A DNA stretch of 12,477 nt, from assembly GCA_030596585.1 (NCBI GenBank), contig JAUVJM010000032.1, positions 1 through 12,477 on the forward strand, in the 5' to 3' direction. Source of the DNA: a bacterium (GTDB lineage: Bacteria > NPL-UPA2 > JAUVJM01). The notes beneath the pieces are model-generated. The model was not told the origin of the DNA, made no database searches, and saw nothing but the letters and a program-made list of their open reading frames with translations. Position 1 is the first letter of the stretch, and the number at the start of each line of letters is the position of its first letter. The translations under genes were made by a program, and so were the position numbers. Positions 1 through 7,430 of this stretch are shown here, in pieces.

Positions 1-1
1 A

Positions 2-904
2 ATGAAAAAGAAAATAGGCATTCCGAGGGCTCTCCTTAATCATAAGTTCCTGCCTCTCTGGGAGACTTTCTTCCAGCGTCTCGGGCTGGATACCGTTGTT
101 TCTCCCAAAACAAACAGGAAGATTCTCGAAGACGGGATTCGGCACACGGTTGATGAGTCCTGCCTGCCGATGAAGGTATTTTCAGGACACGTTATTGAAC
201 TGCGTGATAAAGCTGATTACGTTTTTGTGCCCAGGATGGCTTCGGTCGAGAAGAGGAATTATGTGTGCTGCAAGTTTCTCGCTTTGCCTGATGTGATAAA
301 AAACTGCATCCCTGGTATTCCGCCGATTATTACGGTAGATGTAGATTTGAACAGGAGATCCTGGCGCCATTCGATGTATGAGCTTGGACGCAATTTCACA
401 AGGAATCCGCTTCTGCTGGAAAGAGCCTACCGTGAAGCGTGGAGTGCTCAAAAGAGTCAGGACTCTGCACGTGCGGCTGCAGTACAACGTGCCGGCGGTT
501 TGACCATAGGGCTCCTGGCACATTCCTATAATATCTACGATAGATATGCGAATATGGATATTATCGGCAAGCTTGAGACTCTGGGGGCGGCTGTTCTCAC
601 GCCGGATATGCTTCCTGAGAATATCATACGCAGGGAAGGAAGGAATTTTTCGAGGGAACTATACTGGACATACGGCAGGGAAATAGTGGGTGCCGCGTCC
701 TATCTCGCAAACGGAAGAGCTCACGCTATCATACTGCTCACTTCTTTCGGCTGTGGACCTGATTCTCTTATGTCTGAGCTTATCGTCAGAAAACTCAAAG
801 GCAGGATACCTATCATGTCACTTGTCTTCGATGAGGGGACAGCGGAAGCGGGATTATTAACCCGCCTTGAGTCTTTTGTCGACATGGTGAAGAGGACGAA
901 ATGA
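2..904 (+). CDS. DUF2229-type CoA-enzyme activase-related protein (shorter partner)
   Basis: This 300-residue protein belongs, by pattern, to the acyl-CoA dehydratase activase-associated DUF2229 group (COG3580/COG3581). That group is related to the HgdB/BcrB-like iron-sulfur proteins activated by BadF/HgdC ATPases. The N-terminus KIGIPRALL (residues 4-12) and the following PLWETFF are typical of the family start, so the ATG at base 2 is probably genuine, although the upstream ribosome site lies outside the window. Possible cluster ligands are C54 in DESCLPMK, C89/C90, C102, and C251 in SFGCGPDSL (residues 248-256). No signal peptide or membrane segment is seen, so it should be cytosolic. Its C-terminus (FDEGTAEAGLLTRLESFVDM) closely resembles that of the next gene, which suggests paralogy or a split ancestral protein. 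It overlaps the next gene by ATGA (901-904), implying coupled translation. The family is confident; the substrate is unknown. Confidence 0.85.
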   Translation: MKKKIGIPRALLNHKFLPLWETFFQRLGLDTVVSPKTNRKILEDGIRHTVDESCLPMKVFSGHVIELRDKADYVFVPRMASVEKRNYVCCKFLALPDVIKNCIPGIPPIITVDVDLNRRSWRHSMYELGRNFTRNPLLLERAYREAWSAQKSQDSARAAAVQRAGGLTIGLLAHSYNIYDRYANMDIIGKLETLGAAVLTPDMLPENIIRREGRNFSRELYWTYGREIVGAASYLANGRAHAIILLTSFGCGPDSLMSELIVRKLKGRIPIMSLVFDEGTAEAGLLTRLESFVDMVKRTK

Positions 905-2046
905 GCTCTATTGTGCGGCAGCCCCTTAAAGTTACCATACCGCATATGGGAAACTACGTAATTGCTTTCAAGGCCCTGATTGAGGGACTTGGCTGCGAGA
1001 TGGTTATGCCGCCTCCTATTACCCGTCGAACGATAGAATTGGGAAGCAGGCATTCGCCGGAGTTTGTCTGCCTTCCTTTCAAGATAAATCTCGGGAATTA
1101 CATAGAAGCTCTTGATTCAGGAGCGCAGGTTCTATTGCAGGCGGGCCGTGCGGGCGCTTGCAGGTACGGTTATTACGGAGAAGTACAGGAACTGATCTTA
1201 AAGGATTTGGGATATGACTTCCGCATGGTATGTCTTTTTTCCGGAGGAAAACAGTTTGATTTTATAAGCAGTATAAGGAGTCTTGCAAACGGAGTTCCTA
1301 TCCTGCGGATTCTCCGAGCGAGTTATCTTGCTTTCCTCAAAATTAAATTTATAGACGAAATGGAAAGCAGAGTGAGGAAATTGAGAGCGTACGAGATCGA
1401 TAAAGGGAAATCTGACAGGCTGCTTCAGGATAGTTTAAAGAAACTGTCCTGTGTGAGGTCAGCCCGGGGTATCAGCTTACTGAGAAAAGAGACGCGGAAG
1501 AAGTTTGATACGGTTAGAACTGACGATGGGGCACGTCCTGTACGAATAGGCATTGTCGGAGAACTCTATGTGGTGATGGAGCCCCATGCGAATCTTGATG
1601 TGGAGCGCAAGCTGGGCAGGATGGGAGTGGAAGTTATAAGGCCAATGTCTCTCAGTTCACTTCTCAGGTATGCTGTCTTTCCATTCTTGAGCCGTCGCAT
1701 TAGCCGCGAGGGCAGAGATTTCATCCGCTATGAACTGGGCGCTCACGCGGCTCATTCAATCGGTCACACAGTTGAATTTGCACACACGGGAGTGGATGGC
1801 GTGATACATCTATATCCGTTTACGTGTATGCCCGAGGTTTCTTCCCGGGCGATTCTTGGGAATGTCGCAAGAACGCTCAACATACCCGTTCTTCATTTCT
1901 CCTTCAGCGAGCAAACGGGTGAAGCAGGTGTTGACACACGACTTGAGGCATTTGTGGATATGCTGGAGAGAAAAAGAACGTTTAGAACAGACTTCAGACC
2001 GCAGACCAAAACTACAACAGATAGTAGATTAACGTTTGAGGTCTGA
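901..2046 (+). CDS. DUF2229-type CoA-enzyme activase-related protein (longer partner, repeat-derived tail)
   Basis: This 381-residue cytosolic protein is the second member of the DUF2229/COG3581 pair. Family-like segments are VTIPHMGNYV (11-20), a cysteine in EFVCLPFK (54-61), GACRYGYY (85-92), VGELYVVMEPHANLDVERKL (219-238) and PFTCMPE (306-312). The cysteines C57, C87, C111 and C309 are candidate iron-sulfur ligands. Related proteins are found next to, or fused with, BadF/HgdC-type activases, and an activase gene follows here after a 181-base gap. The match to the upstream protein ends near DMLERK (353-358). The remaining 20 or so residues run through a 7-bp repeat array (1989-2009), so the tail is probably recent and non-functional. 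Translation is coupled to the gene before it by a 4-base overlap. Biochemical function is unproven; a role in ATP-driven low-potential electron transfer to a CoA-ester or similar enzyme is inferred. Confidence 0.85.
   Translation: MSSIVRQPLKVTIPHMGNYVIAFKALIEGLGCEMVMPPPITRRTIELGSRHSPEFVCLPFKINLGNYIEALDSGAQVLLQAGRAGACRYGYYGEVQELILKDLGYDFRMVCLFSGGKQFDFISSIRSLANGVPILRILRASYLAFLKIKFIDEMESRVRKLRAYEIDKGKSDRLLQDSLKKLSCVRSARGISLLRKETRKKFDTVRTDDGARPVRIGIVGELYVVMEPHANLDVERKLGRMGVEVIRPMSLSSLLRYAVFPFLSRRISREGRDFIRYELGAHAAHSIGHTVEFAHTGVDGVIHLYPFTCMPEVSSRAILGNVARTLNIPVLHFSFSEQTGEAGVDTRLEAFVDMLERKRTFRTDFRPQTKTTTDSRLTFEV
1989..2009 (+). repeat. CAGACNN heptad array at the 3' end of the second DUF2229 gene
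   Basis: Three consecutive 7-base units begin CAGAC (1989-1995, 1996-2002 and 2003-2009). Two looser units, CAGATAG and TAGATTA, follow at 2018-2031. The array lies in frame inside the last ~20 codons of the preceding gene. It resembles the heptanucleotide STRR-type repeats known from cyanobacteria and seen in other bacteria; that kinship is inferred from unit length only. Similar arrays recur at 9488-9515 and 12393-12420. Confidence 0.6.
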
Positions 2047-2110
2047 ATATTGAGAGTCCAGAGTTGATGTCCTGACAAAAGTTGCACGAAAGAAACATGA
2101 AAACTTAGCA

Positions 2111-2209
2111 TGTCATTACCCGACTCGTTCGGGTAATCCAGAAAAGCAGTTTAAAGCACTGGATTCCCGCCGCAGTTTACCCCGTACTTGATACGGGGCG
2201 GGAATGACA
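2111..2209. repeat. Composite palindromic intergenic element, GTCATTaCCCG / CGGGAATGAC type
   Basis: This ~99-base element fills most of the gap between the second DUF2229 gene and the activase. Its outer ends are inverted: TGTCATTACCCG at 2111-2122 against CGGGAATGACA at 2199-2209. It holds two internal hairpins. One is TTACCCGA / TCGGGTAA (2116-2123 with 2129-2136, 5-base loop). The other is CCCCGTA / TACGGGG (2180-2186 with 2192-2198, 5-base loop). ATTCCCGC (2163-2170) also pairs with GCGGGAAT (2198-2205). The two halves resemble back-to-back copies of the common GTCATTCCCGC...GCGGGAATCCAG interspersed repeat, and the ATTCCC/GGGAAT pairing recalls Neisseria dRS3. No T-run follows, so it is not a clear terminator. 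The RNA would fold strongly ahead of the activase gene. Confidence 0.75.
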
Positions 2210-2227
2210 GAAATTAGGAGACGGACG

Positions 2228-3157
2228 ATGAAGACATTTCTTGGCATAGATGTGGGGTCCATTTCTACGAACCTTGCCATTGTTAACGAGCAAAAGAGTG
2301 TTGTTGATAAACTCTATCTGAGAACTGAGGGCAATCCCATCACTGCCATTCAGCAGGGGCTTTTGCAGCTTGAAAGAGTCGAGATTTCGGGAGTGGGAAC
2401 CACTGGCTCAGCAAGGAGACTTGCGGGCGTAGTTGCCGGGGCTGATGTTGTGAAGACTGAGATAATTGCCCATGCCGTGGCGGCTCAGCATTTTGTTCCC
2501 GATGTTCGCACGATTATTGAGATTGGCGGGCAGGACTCCAAAATCATTATCCTGAGGGAAGGCGTTGTGGTTGATTTTGCCATGAACAGCATTTGTGCCG
2601 CAGGCTGCGGAGCTTTCCTTGATCATCAGGCTAACCGGTTGAGGATACCGATTCAGGATTTCGGGTGCCTGGCACTTAACAGCAAGCACGAAGTCAACAT
2701 TGCCGGACGCTGCACCGTTTTTGCTGAGTCTGACATGATTCACAAACAACAAATGGGACACTGTCGTGAAGATATTGTGAGCGGGCTGTGTTCTGCAATT
2801 GTAAGGAATTACCTTAATAACGTGGGCAAGGGCAAGGAAATCAACGCGCCCATTGTTTTCCAGGGAGGCGTGGCGGCTAATGCGGGAGTGAGGAGAGCTT
2901 TCGAGAAGGAGCTTGGTGCAGAAATAATCGTTCCGGAGCATTTTGCCGTTATGGGGGCAATCGGTGCGGCAATACTGGCTCTTGAAAACAATCCCGCGAA
3001 GACGGGTTTCAAAGGGTTTGACGTTGCCGATAAAAGTTTCCTGACCTCATCCTTTGTATGCGATGATTGTCCTAATCTCTGCGAAATAATTGTTATCAAG
3101 GAAGAAGGCAAAATAACCGCTCGTTGGGGAAGCAGATGCGGAAAATGGAATGTCTGA
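2228..3157 (+). CDS. Acyl-CoA dehydratase activase, BadF/BadG/BcrA/HgdC ATPase family
   Basis: This 309-residue ASKHA-fold ATPase would inject electrons into a partner iron-sulfur enzyme at the cost of ATP. The ATG at 2228 is chosen because AGGAG (2216-2220) lies 7 bases upstream and the protein then opens with the family start MKTFLGIDVGSISTNLAIV; an in-frame ATG at 2204 lies inside the repeat. Seen in the sequence are phosphate loop DVGSISTN (8-15), GVGTTGSAR (55-63), IEIGGQDSK (98-106), C123 in ICAAGCGAFLD and C162 in AGRCTVFAESD. C123 and C162 are 39 residues apart, the same spacing as C127/C166, which bridge the [4Fe-4S] cluster of the Acidaminococcus HgdC dimer. FQGGVAANAGV (211-221) is the second nucleotide motif. 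An extra C-terminal cysteine set (C278, C281, C285, C304) resembles the tail of large fused activase/DUF2229 proteins. It is expected to be cytosolic and oxygen-sensitive. No dehydratase subunits are nearby, so its target is open. Confidence 0.93.
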   Translation: MKTFLGIDVGSISTNLAIVNEQKSVVDKLYLRTEGNPITAIQQGLLQLERVEISGVGTTGSARRLAGVVAGADVVKTEIIAHAVAAQHFVPDVRTIIEIGGQDSKIIILREGVVVDFAMNSICAAGCGAFLDHQANRLRIPIQDFGCLALNSKHEVNIAGRCTVFAESDMIHKQQMGHCREDIVSGLCSAIVRNYLNNVGKGKEINAPIVFQGGVAANAGVRRAFEKELGAEIIVPEHFAVMGAIGAAILALENNPAKTGFKGFDVADKSFLTSSFVCDDCPNLCEIIVIKEEGKITARWGSRCGKWNV

Positions 3158-3172
3158 TGAGGAGAAAATGAG

Positions 3173-3745
3173 ATGTTAGCAGAACTCATTAAGAAAAACA
3201 GGAGTTGCCGGCGGTTTGATGAAGATTTCAAAGTAGATTTGGCAATGCTCAGGAGTCTTGTTGATCTGGCGAGACTGTCGGCATCCGGGGCGAACCTCCA
3301 GCCTTTCAAGTATATCCTCTCCTGCGAACCGGAAAAGAATGCTGTAATTTTCCCAACCATTGCCTGGGCAGGTTATCTCACGGATTGGGATGGGCCATGC
3401 GAGGGGGAAAAGCCGTCAGCGTACATAATCATCCTCGGGGACAAAGAAATAGCACATTCGTTTGGTTGTGACCACGGCATAGCGGCGCAGAGTATTCTTC
3501 TTGGAGCGGCAGAGAAAGAATTGGGTGGATGTATGATTGGTTCCATCGACCGCAAGAAACTGCGTTCTTCCCTCGATATATCTGAGAGGTATGAGATCCT
3601 TCTGGCCATTGCCCTCGGTAAACCTGCTGAAAAGGTGGTCATTGATGAGGCGGCCCCCAATGGGGATATCAAATACTGGCGGGATGGAGAAAATATCCAC
3701 CATGTGCCAAAGAGGGCACTTGATGAGGTTATTCTGCAAAGATGA
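3173..3745 (+). CDS. Nitroreductase-family flavoprotein
   Basis: This 190-residue protein has the layout of a small FMN-dependent nitroreductase, which normally works as a homodimer using NAD(P)H. Visible elements are the N-terminal phosphate-binding stretch KKNRSCRRFDED (7-18), SASGANLQPF (36-45) as the usual xPSxxNxQPW region, AAQSILLGAAEKELGGC (104-120), and AIALGKPAE (145-153) near the end. The C-terminal HHVPKRALDEV (176-186) fits the subgroup of short nitroreductases that end HxVPKR. GAGGAG at 3159-3164, 8 bases before the ATG, supports the start. It sits 15 bases after the activase and overlaps the next gene by ATGA (3742-3745), so it is probably in the same transcript. Whether it supplies reductant to the activase system is only inferred from position. 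The natural substrate cannot be told. Confidence 0.9.
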   Translation: MLAELIKKNRSCRRFDEDFKVDLAMLRSLVDLARLSASGANLQPFKYILSCEPEKNAVIFPTIAWAGYLTDWDGPCEGEKPSAYIIILGDKEIAHSFGCDHGIAAQSILLGAAEKELGGCMIGSIDRKKLRSSLDISERYEILLAIALGKPAEKVVIDEAAPNGDIKYWRDGENIHHVPKRALDEVILQR

Positions 3746-5016
3746 AACCTGAATTAAGCATCGTAATCCCAGCCCTTAACGAGGGCAAGAATTTAGCCAA
3801 ACTCTTTCCTGAAATTCAGCGGTCATTAGCCGGACTGCTTGACAGGGGTGCCTATGAGGTTATTGTTATGGACGGGGGTTCAAGAGACAATACGAGGGAG
3901 ATCTCGCGTGAATCAGGAGCGAAAGTTATACTCCAAACGGGTTCCGGCTATGGCAATGCCCTGGTTGAGGGCTTCAGAAATGCGGCGGGAGATTACATCG
4001 TGACTATGGACTCTGACCTGTCTCATGCCCCGCAATTCATTCTGTCAATGTGGCAGGCAAGACACGAAGCCGATATTGTGATAGCATCACGTTATGTCCG
4101 GGGCGGCTGTGCGAAAATGCTTTTTGTGAGGAGGGTGCTGAGCAGGCTGCTGAATGTTGTTTTCACTAAGGCGCTTTCACTTCCCTGCAAGGACATCTCA
4201 AGCGGTTTTCGTCTATACAGGGCGTTAGTTGTGAAAGGGCTGTATCTGGAAAGCAGGGATTTTGACATTCTCGAAGAGATTTTTATCAAATGCTATGCTG
4301 ACGGAAGAAGTGCAACCGAAATTCCCCTGCGTTACGTCCCCCGCGAGGAAGGCAGGAGTCATGCTGATTTGCGGAAATTCGCGGTTAGTTTTTCAAAAAC
4401 CTTCTGGAAGATGTGGAAGCTGCGGAATTCGATAGAATCGGCGGATTACGATGAGAGGGCGTTCAACAGCCGTATACTCATTCAGAGATACTGGCAGAGG
4501 CGGCGCTTCAAAATCATTACGGATTTCTGTGCGGGAGCAGGAAGTGTTCTGGACGTTGGCTGCGGCTCAAGCAGAATAGTCCGCGGCATCCCGCAGGCAA
4601 TTGGGGTTGACGTCCAGATGAACAGGATCCGGTACATGCAAAGATACAAGAAGCTGTTTGCAAACGCTACAGTCTATGCGCTTCCCTTTAGGGACGGATG
4701 TTTTGACTGCGTGATTTGTTCCGAGGTGATCGAACATCTACCGTCCGGCGAAGGACATATCAATGAACTAATAAGGGTTATAAAACCAGGCGGAAAGTTG
4801 ATTCTCGGCACACCTGACTATGGGACACTTGCCTGGAGGGTTATTGAGAGAATATACCGGGCAGTGGTTCCCGGAGGATATGCGGATGAGCACATCACCC
4901 GCTACGACAAGCGCGGCTTGACAGAAATTCTGCAAAAACGCGGCCTTTCCGTGGAAGACGCACGCTACGTATGCGGTGCCGAATTGATACTGCTATGCAA
5001 AAAAGTAAATTCTTGA
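3742..5016 (+). CDS. GT2 glycosyltransferase (polyprenyl-phosphate sugar synthase-like) fused to a SAM methyltransferase
   Basis: This 424-residue protein has two enzymatic halves. Residues 1-235 form a GT2 domain like dolichyl-phosphate mannose synthase or CsbB: LSIVIPALNEGKNL (5-18), VMDGGSRDNT (42-51), and the DXD metal site MDSDLSHAP (89-97). DISSGFRLYR (151-160) and EIPLRYVPREEG (193-204) follow. Residues ~265-424 form a class I SAM-dependent methyltransferase: motif I VLDVGCGSS (269-277), acidic GVD (288-290), CSEVIEHLP (326-334) and IKPGGKLILGTPD (347-359). The transmembrane pair that often ends DPM-like synthases is absent, so membrane association would be peripheral. The likely role is making a lipid-phosphate sugar and methylating it or a related glycan, but both donor and acceptor are unknown. 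Translation is probably coupled to the nitroreductase (4-base overlap, weak GAGG 13 bases upstream). It converges on a YfhO gene whose family uses such lipid-linked sugars. Confidence 0.88.
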   Translation: MKPELSIVIPALNEGKNLAKLFPEIQRSLAGLLDRGAYEVIVMDGGSRDNTREISRESGAKVILQTGSGYGNALVEGFRNAAGDYIVTMDSDLSHAPQFILSMWQARHEADIVIASRYVRGGCAKMLFVRRVLSRLLNVVFTKALSLPCKDISSGFRLYRALVVKGLYLESRDFDILEEIFIKCYADGRSATEIPLRYVPREEGRSHADLRKFAVSFSKTFWKMWKLRNSIESADYDERAFNSRILIQRYWQRRRFKIITDFCAGAGSVLDVGCGSSRIVRGIPQAIGVDVQMNRIRYMQRYKKLFANATVYALPFRDGCFDCVICSEVIEHLPSGEGHINELIRVIKPGGKLILGTPDYGTLAWRVIERIYRAVVPGGYADEHITRYDKRGLTEILQKRGLSVEDARYVCGAELILLCKKVNS

Positions 5017-5027
5017 GTCAACCCCGT

Positions 5028-5085
5028 GTCATTCTGAGCACATTCGTTTCACTCAGTGTAAACTCCGCGAAGAATCTCTATAGAG
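5028..5085 (+). repeat. GTCATTCTGAG repeat, copy A (half element)
   Basis: This ~58-base sequence starts GTCATTCTGAGCACATTCG and ends GAAGAATCTCTATAGAG. It matches the reverse complement of the right arm of copy B (7464-7517) with two substitutions and a 2-base indel by eye. It occupies the 61-base convergent gap between the GT2-methyltransferase stop (5016) and the YfhO stop (5078), and its end supplies the YfhO stop codon (CTATAG). Unlike copies B and C it lacks the inverted second arm. No T-tract or clear bidirectional terminator is visible. Confidence 0.75.
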
Positions 5086-7405
5086 CGAGCCAACTGTGAA
5101 ACACTACATTAGGCGATAATCTCTTAGCCGTTTTCCAGTACCATCCAAGCGAACCAACGTAAATAATAACCGACACAATGGATATCCATTTTCCTACCTG
5201 AAATGCCAGTGGCAGGTACTCAACACGGATGCGGTGGTATCCTTTCGAAAGAGGAATAGCCCGGAGAATGTAGTTAGCCGGCATAACATCATATTGTTTC
5301 TGAGTACTTCCGGGTAATGCTCGTGCACGCCATCCTTTACTGTATGCATCTGTAATCAACAGAATTGCGGGATTTGGAAGATGAGCTTCGATAGTAAGAT
5401 GGTCGGTTGAGGAGTCAAGAATCTTTACTGTTCCCTTCTGTTCTGACTTGACAGGTTTCGGATTGGGTGGTGTTTCAAGTATTACCTTTTGGCGTGGGTC
5501 AAATGCAGTATCTTCCATTGTTCTGAAAATCTGATTACGGTTTGGTATGAGCGCGTAGTCTTGAATCAGTTGTAACCGCGGCATGATGTTCTTGAATTCT
5601 CTAACCCGGATTTTGTTTCCCACAGGTACAAAAACGTAGCGGCATCGAAGCATTGCGTACAGCCGGTGGTAGCGGGAAAGCTCAAACTCACGCCTTTGAG
5701 TGAAGGTTATGAACTGGGCGTATCGTCCTAATCGGCAAGGGTCGTATCCCCAGATATCATACGCGCCCATAGACATTGCGCTATTCGAGTTGTGAAGCAG
5801 GACACGATAATCGCCGGGATGTTTAGCTATGAACGATTTTAATCCGGGAAGCTGTGTTGTTGTAAAATCGAATGTAGGGCGTGAAGTTCTGGCGAAAACG
5901 AAGATTTCAACAATGGCTAACAGCGCAATCGCATATGCCGCTTTATTAGAAAACCTTGCGAGAAAGAAAAAAGCTGAGAGCAGCAGAAACGTCCCGGCTG
6001 AAAACATCAGGCTTTTTGATGCGAAAAAACCTGTTTTCCGGATGAAATCCGCACTCATATAGGTTTTTTCAGGAACGGAGACTTCAGAATCTACATATAT
6101 CGCGCGCATGATTTGCTGCCACAAGCCTGCAGGACCTGCCGCTGATGCGGAATGGCGGATGTATACTGCGGCAACTCCAATCAGGATGCCCGCAATCAGG
6201 ATAACCAAGGGAGTTTTTCGATTGACGTTTCCACACCTGATTATGCGGTCAATACCAATGCCGGCGAGCATTATGAGGAACAGGGATACCTGAAATAAAA
6301 ATCTTGAACTTCCTCTAAACTTGCTGAATCCCGGAACCCATTTATAGAGAATTTTAAACAACGGTGTATAAGCGCCGAATGCAAGCAATGTGAGAATTAT
6401 GACCATAGGGATTGAGAAGCGGCGGATATTTCGGTCTCCATAGATAGCGCCGTATATTGCGAGTATGAATCCGGTTACACCTACGAAGAGTGACATTTCC
6501 CACAGGTACCACCTGCCCCAATAGGGTATGCTTCCTATGTTACCCAGAAAGCTTGGTGCCAGGAGAGTGATGAGGTTCTCCGGCGGGAAGGAAAACAAAG
6601 CCGAGAACCCGTAGTTGGGCAAACCTGTACTCCGCACGCTTTCGCCGATTGCGTGGATTCCGGTGAAGAGCTGGACTGCACTCAGAGCAATGCCGCCTGC
6701 GAATATGCTAACAAGTCCCAACGCTATTGTCCCACGCTGTTTGGCTTTAACGATGCAGAAGGCGGAGTAGACTGTGGCGGCAACGGCAGTGCAGAAAACG
6801 TACTGTGGATATCCGGCAAATATCTGCATACTGACAGCGAACATTCCGAGAAACACCCAGCCTAACGAACGTTTCTGCGGCGACTCCTTAAACAATCCGT
6901 CAATTGACAGGAATATAAGCGGTGCCCATACGGCGCTGGATAGGATGGTCAAATGACCGGCCAAAATGTGCCCGAAGTGTGCGCCGCAGAACATCACTAA
7001 GATTGCAGAAAGCAGACAGGCTAATGGATGCAGCTTCCGGTGCCATGCCCACAGGTACATAAAAACGCCGACAAGAAAAATATGCATTGCGATGTCCAGA
7101 TTAATCGCTTTTGGAAGAGATAGCACTAAATAGGGAAAATTGAGGGGGTAAAGCAGTGCTGATTGGAATGGCCCTAAAAAAGGCATTCCGGAATAAATAT
7201 GTGGATTCCACAGGGCAAGGTTTCGTTGGCGGAGCTCAGAAAAACCAAAATGCCTCAAGGGAATAAAGAGGGTGGAGAGATCCGAGCCTTCTGATAGGAC
7301 GATTGGCTTTGACGTGAACAGTACGTCACCGAACATGGCTATTGTGAGCACAAGGAGAACAGCCACCGCTATCAGAAATGAAGCTCGGGAGCTAAAATGT
7401 TTCAT
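5078..7405 (-). CDS. YfhO-family multi-pass membrane protein (GT-C-like)
   Basis: This 775-residue integral membrane protein has 13-14 hydrophobic segments by eye, for example at residues 9-30, 104-121, 152-169, 182-199, 203-219, 228-249, 301-322, 332-349, 366-386, 398-415, 464-483, 487-506 and 739-757. A soluble region lies at ~508-735, between the last two. Family-like traits are the acidic residues in the first outer loop (GSDLSTLFIPL, 40-50), then LWNPHIYSGMPFLGPFQSAL (65-84) and SKFRGSSRFLF (361-371). The soluble part ends with ITDAYSKGWRA (684-694), typical of YfhO proteins. In Bacillus and Listeria, YfhO-type proteins work with a CsbB-like GT2 enzyme to glycosylate teichoic acids. Here the neighbouring GT2 fusion could play the CsbB part. 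The ATG at 7403-7405 is preceded by a weak GAGG about 10 bases upstream. The final residues run into repeat A. The glycan acceptor is unknown. Confidence 0.88.
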   Translation of the reverse strand: MKHFSSRASFLIAVAVLLVLTIAMFGDVLFTSKPIVLSEGSDLSTLFIPLRHFGFSELRQRNLALWNPHIYSGMPFLGPFQSALLYPLNFPYLVLSLPKAINLDIAMHIFLVGVFMYLWAWHRKLHPLACLLSAILVMFCGAHFGHILAGHLTILSSAVWAPLIFLSIDGLFKESPQKRSLGWVFLGMFAVSMQIFAGYPQYVFCTAVAATVYSAFCIVKAKQRGTIALGLVSIFAGGIALSAVQLFTGIHAIGESVRSTGLPNYGFSALFSFPPENLITLLAPSFLGNIGSIPYWGRWYLWEMSLFVGVTGFILAIYGAIYGDRNIRRFSIPMVIILTLLAFGAYTPLFKILYKWVPGFSKFRGSSRFLFQVSLFLIMLAGIGIDRIIRCGNVNRKTPLVILIAGILIGVAAVYIRHSASAAGPAGLWQQIMRAIYVDSEVSVPEKTYMSADFIRKTGFFASKSLMFSAGTFLLLSAFFFLARFSNKAAYAIALLAIVEIFVFARTSRPTFDFTTTQLPGLKSFIAKHPGDYRVLLHNSNSAMSMGAYDIWGYDPCRLGRYAQFITFTQRREFELSRYHRLYAMLRCRYVFVPVGNKIRVREFKNIMPRLQLIQDYALIPNRNQIFRTMEDTAFDPRQKVILETPPNPKPVKSEQKGTVKILDSSTDHLTIEAHLPNPAILLITDAYSKGWRARALPGSTQKQYDVMPANYILRAIPLSKGYHRIRVEYLPLAFQVGKWISIVSVIIYVGSLGWYWKTAKRLSPNVVFHSWLAL

Positions 7406-7430
7406 AATTAGCTCGCCTCATAGTGAACTT

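Noticed and set aside
2082..2111. TTGCAC / TAGCAT as an activase promoter
   Set aside because: 18-base spacing is acceptable, but both hexamers match only about four of six positions; too weak to list as a feature.
2204..2227. Upstream ATG (2204) for the activase
   Set aside because: It lies within the palindromic element; AGGAG is well placed only for 2228, where the family N-terminus begins.
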